5,100 nt of DNA from JBJXGC01 sp046154545 (GTDB lineage: Bacteria > Chloroflexota > Dehalococcoidia > Tepidiformales > Tepidiformaceae), in NCBI GenBank assembly GCA_046154545.1, contig JBJXGC010000147.1:1-5100 (forward strand), given 5' to 3'. The notes under the pieces are model-generated. The model was not told the origin of the DNA. It worked only from the letters and a program-made list of their open reading frames with translations, and made no database searches. This document shows, piece after piece, positions 4,972 through 5,100 of the stretch. The position numbers were made by a program, and so were the translations under genes. The first letter of the stretch is position 1, and every line of letters starts with the position of its first letter.

Positions 4972-5100
4972 TCATCCATAGCCGATGCTCCCGGTCCGTG
5001 CTTCGGCCGCCGCCAGTTCGGCCATGTCGATCGCCCGCATCGGCGCCTGTAACTTGTTCACGGTCTCGACGTATTCGGCGGCGGGGTCGGAGTCGTAGAC
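4972..5100 (-). CDS. trpE: Anthranilate synthase component I, C-terminal end (partial)
   Basis: The last 42 codons of a gene entering from the right edge read VYDSDPAAEYVETVNKLQ, then APMRAIDMAELAAAEA, and end GSIGYG with TGA at 4974..4972. The D-S-D-P-x-x-E-Y-x-E-T-x-N-K pattern is the hallmark C-terminus of the chorismate-utilising TrpE/PabB family, where it follows the catalytic GAGIV(A/Y) strand. TrpE converts chorismate to anthranilate using ammonia supplied by TrpG. With trpG, trpD and trpC downstream on the same strand, TrpE is more likely than PabB. The C-terminal tail after the conserved block is slightly extended (about 16 residues). The rest of the gene, and any leader or attenuator ahead of it, lies outside the window. 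Confidence 0.88.
   Translation of the reverse strand, partial: VYDSDPAAEYVETVNKLQAPMRAIDMAELAAAEARTGSIGYG

Noticed and set aside
1..5100. CRISPR arrays, tRNA or rRNA genes, insertion sequences and phage genes.
   Set aside because: There are no regularly spaced direct repeats, no cloverleaf or rRNA-like stretch, and no transposase or integrase motif. Nearly all of the window is accounted for by the coupled minus-strand genes.

Overview
The window is GC-rich bacterial DNA that lies almost entirely within one minus-strand operon, transcribed from position 5100 towards position 1. The operon is built on tryptophan biosynthesis. In transcription order it holds: the last 42 codons of trpE (anthranilate synthase component I, entering from beyond the right edge); a 263-bp spacer with a GC-rich palindromic repeat; a small degenerate Nudix-fold gene; a fusion of a degenerate Nudix domain to a carboxymuconolactone decarboxylase (CMD) domain; a HAD-family phosphatase; a 107-aa protein I do not recognise; then trpG, trpD and trpC. 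A further open frame starts on the trpC stop codon and leaves the window at its left edge.

From the small Nudix gene (start near 4699) to trpC, every junction is a start/stop overlap: 4 nt (ATGA or GTGA) at most, 8 nt at trpD/trpC. The non-trp genes are therefore translationally coupled to each other and to trpG. The only real gap is the trpE-Nudix spacer, which carries the repeat.

TrpE and TrpG together make anthranilate from chorismate and glutamine. TrpD attaches phosphoribose, and TrpC closes the indole ring after an isomerisation by TrpF. trpF, trpB and trpA are not in the window. How the HAD, Nudix-like, CMD and 107-aa proteins relate to tryptophan synthesis cannot be read from sequence. 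They could be passengers, regulatory or ligand-sensing proteins, or metabolite-repair enzymes.

The high GC content, the compact coupled operon and a repeat of the 'CCCTCACCCCC...CCCTCTCCCC' hairpin type are compatible with a Chloroflexota-like genome (for example a GC-rich Dehalococcoidia relative). This is a tentative impression, because that repeat type also occurs in other phyla. The points most worth a second look are the cassette splitting trpE from trpGDC, the two adjacent Nudix-fold proteins that both lack the catalytic glutamates, the Nudix-CMD fusion, and a glutamate-to-leucine change in the conserved (E)SGI motif of TrpC.
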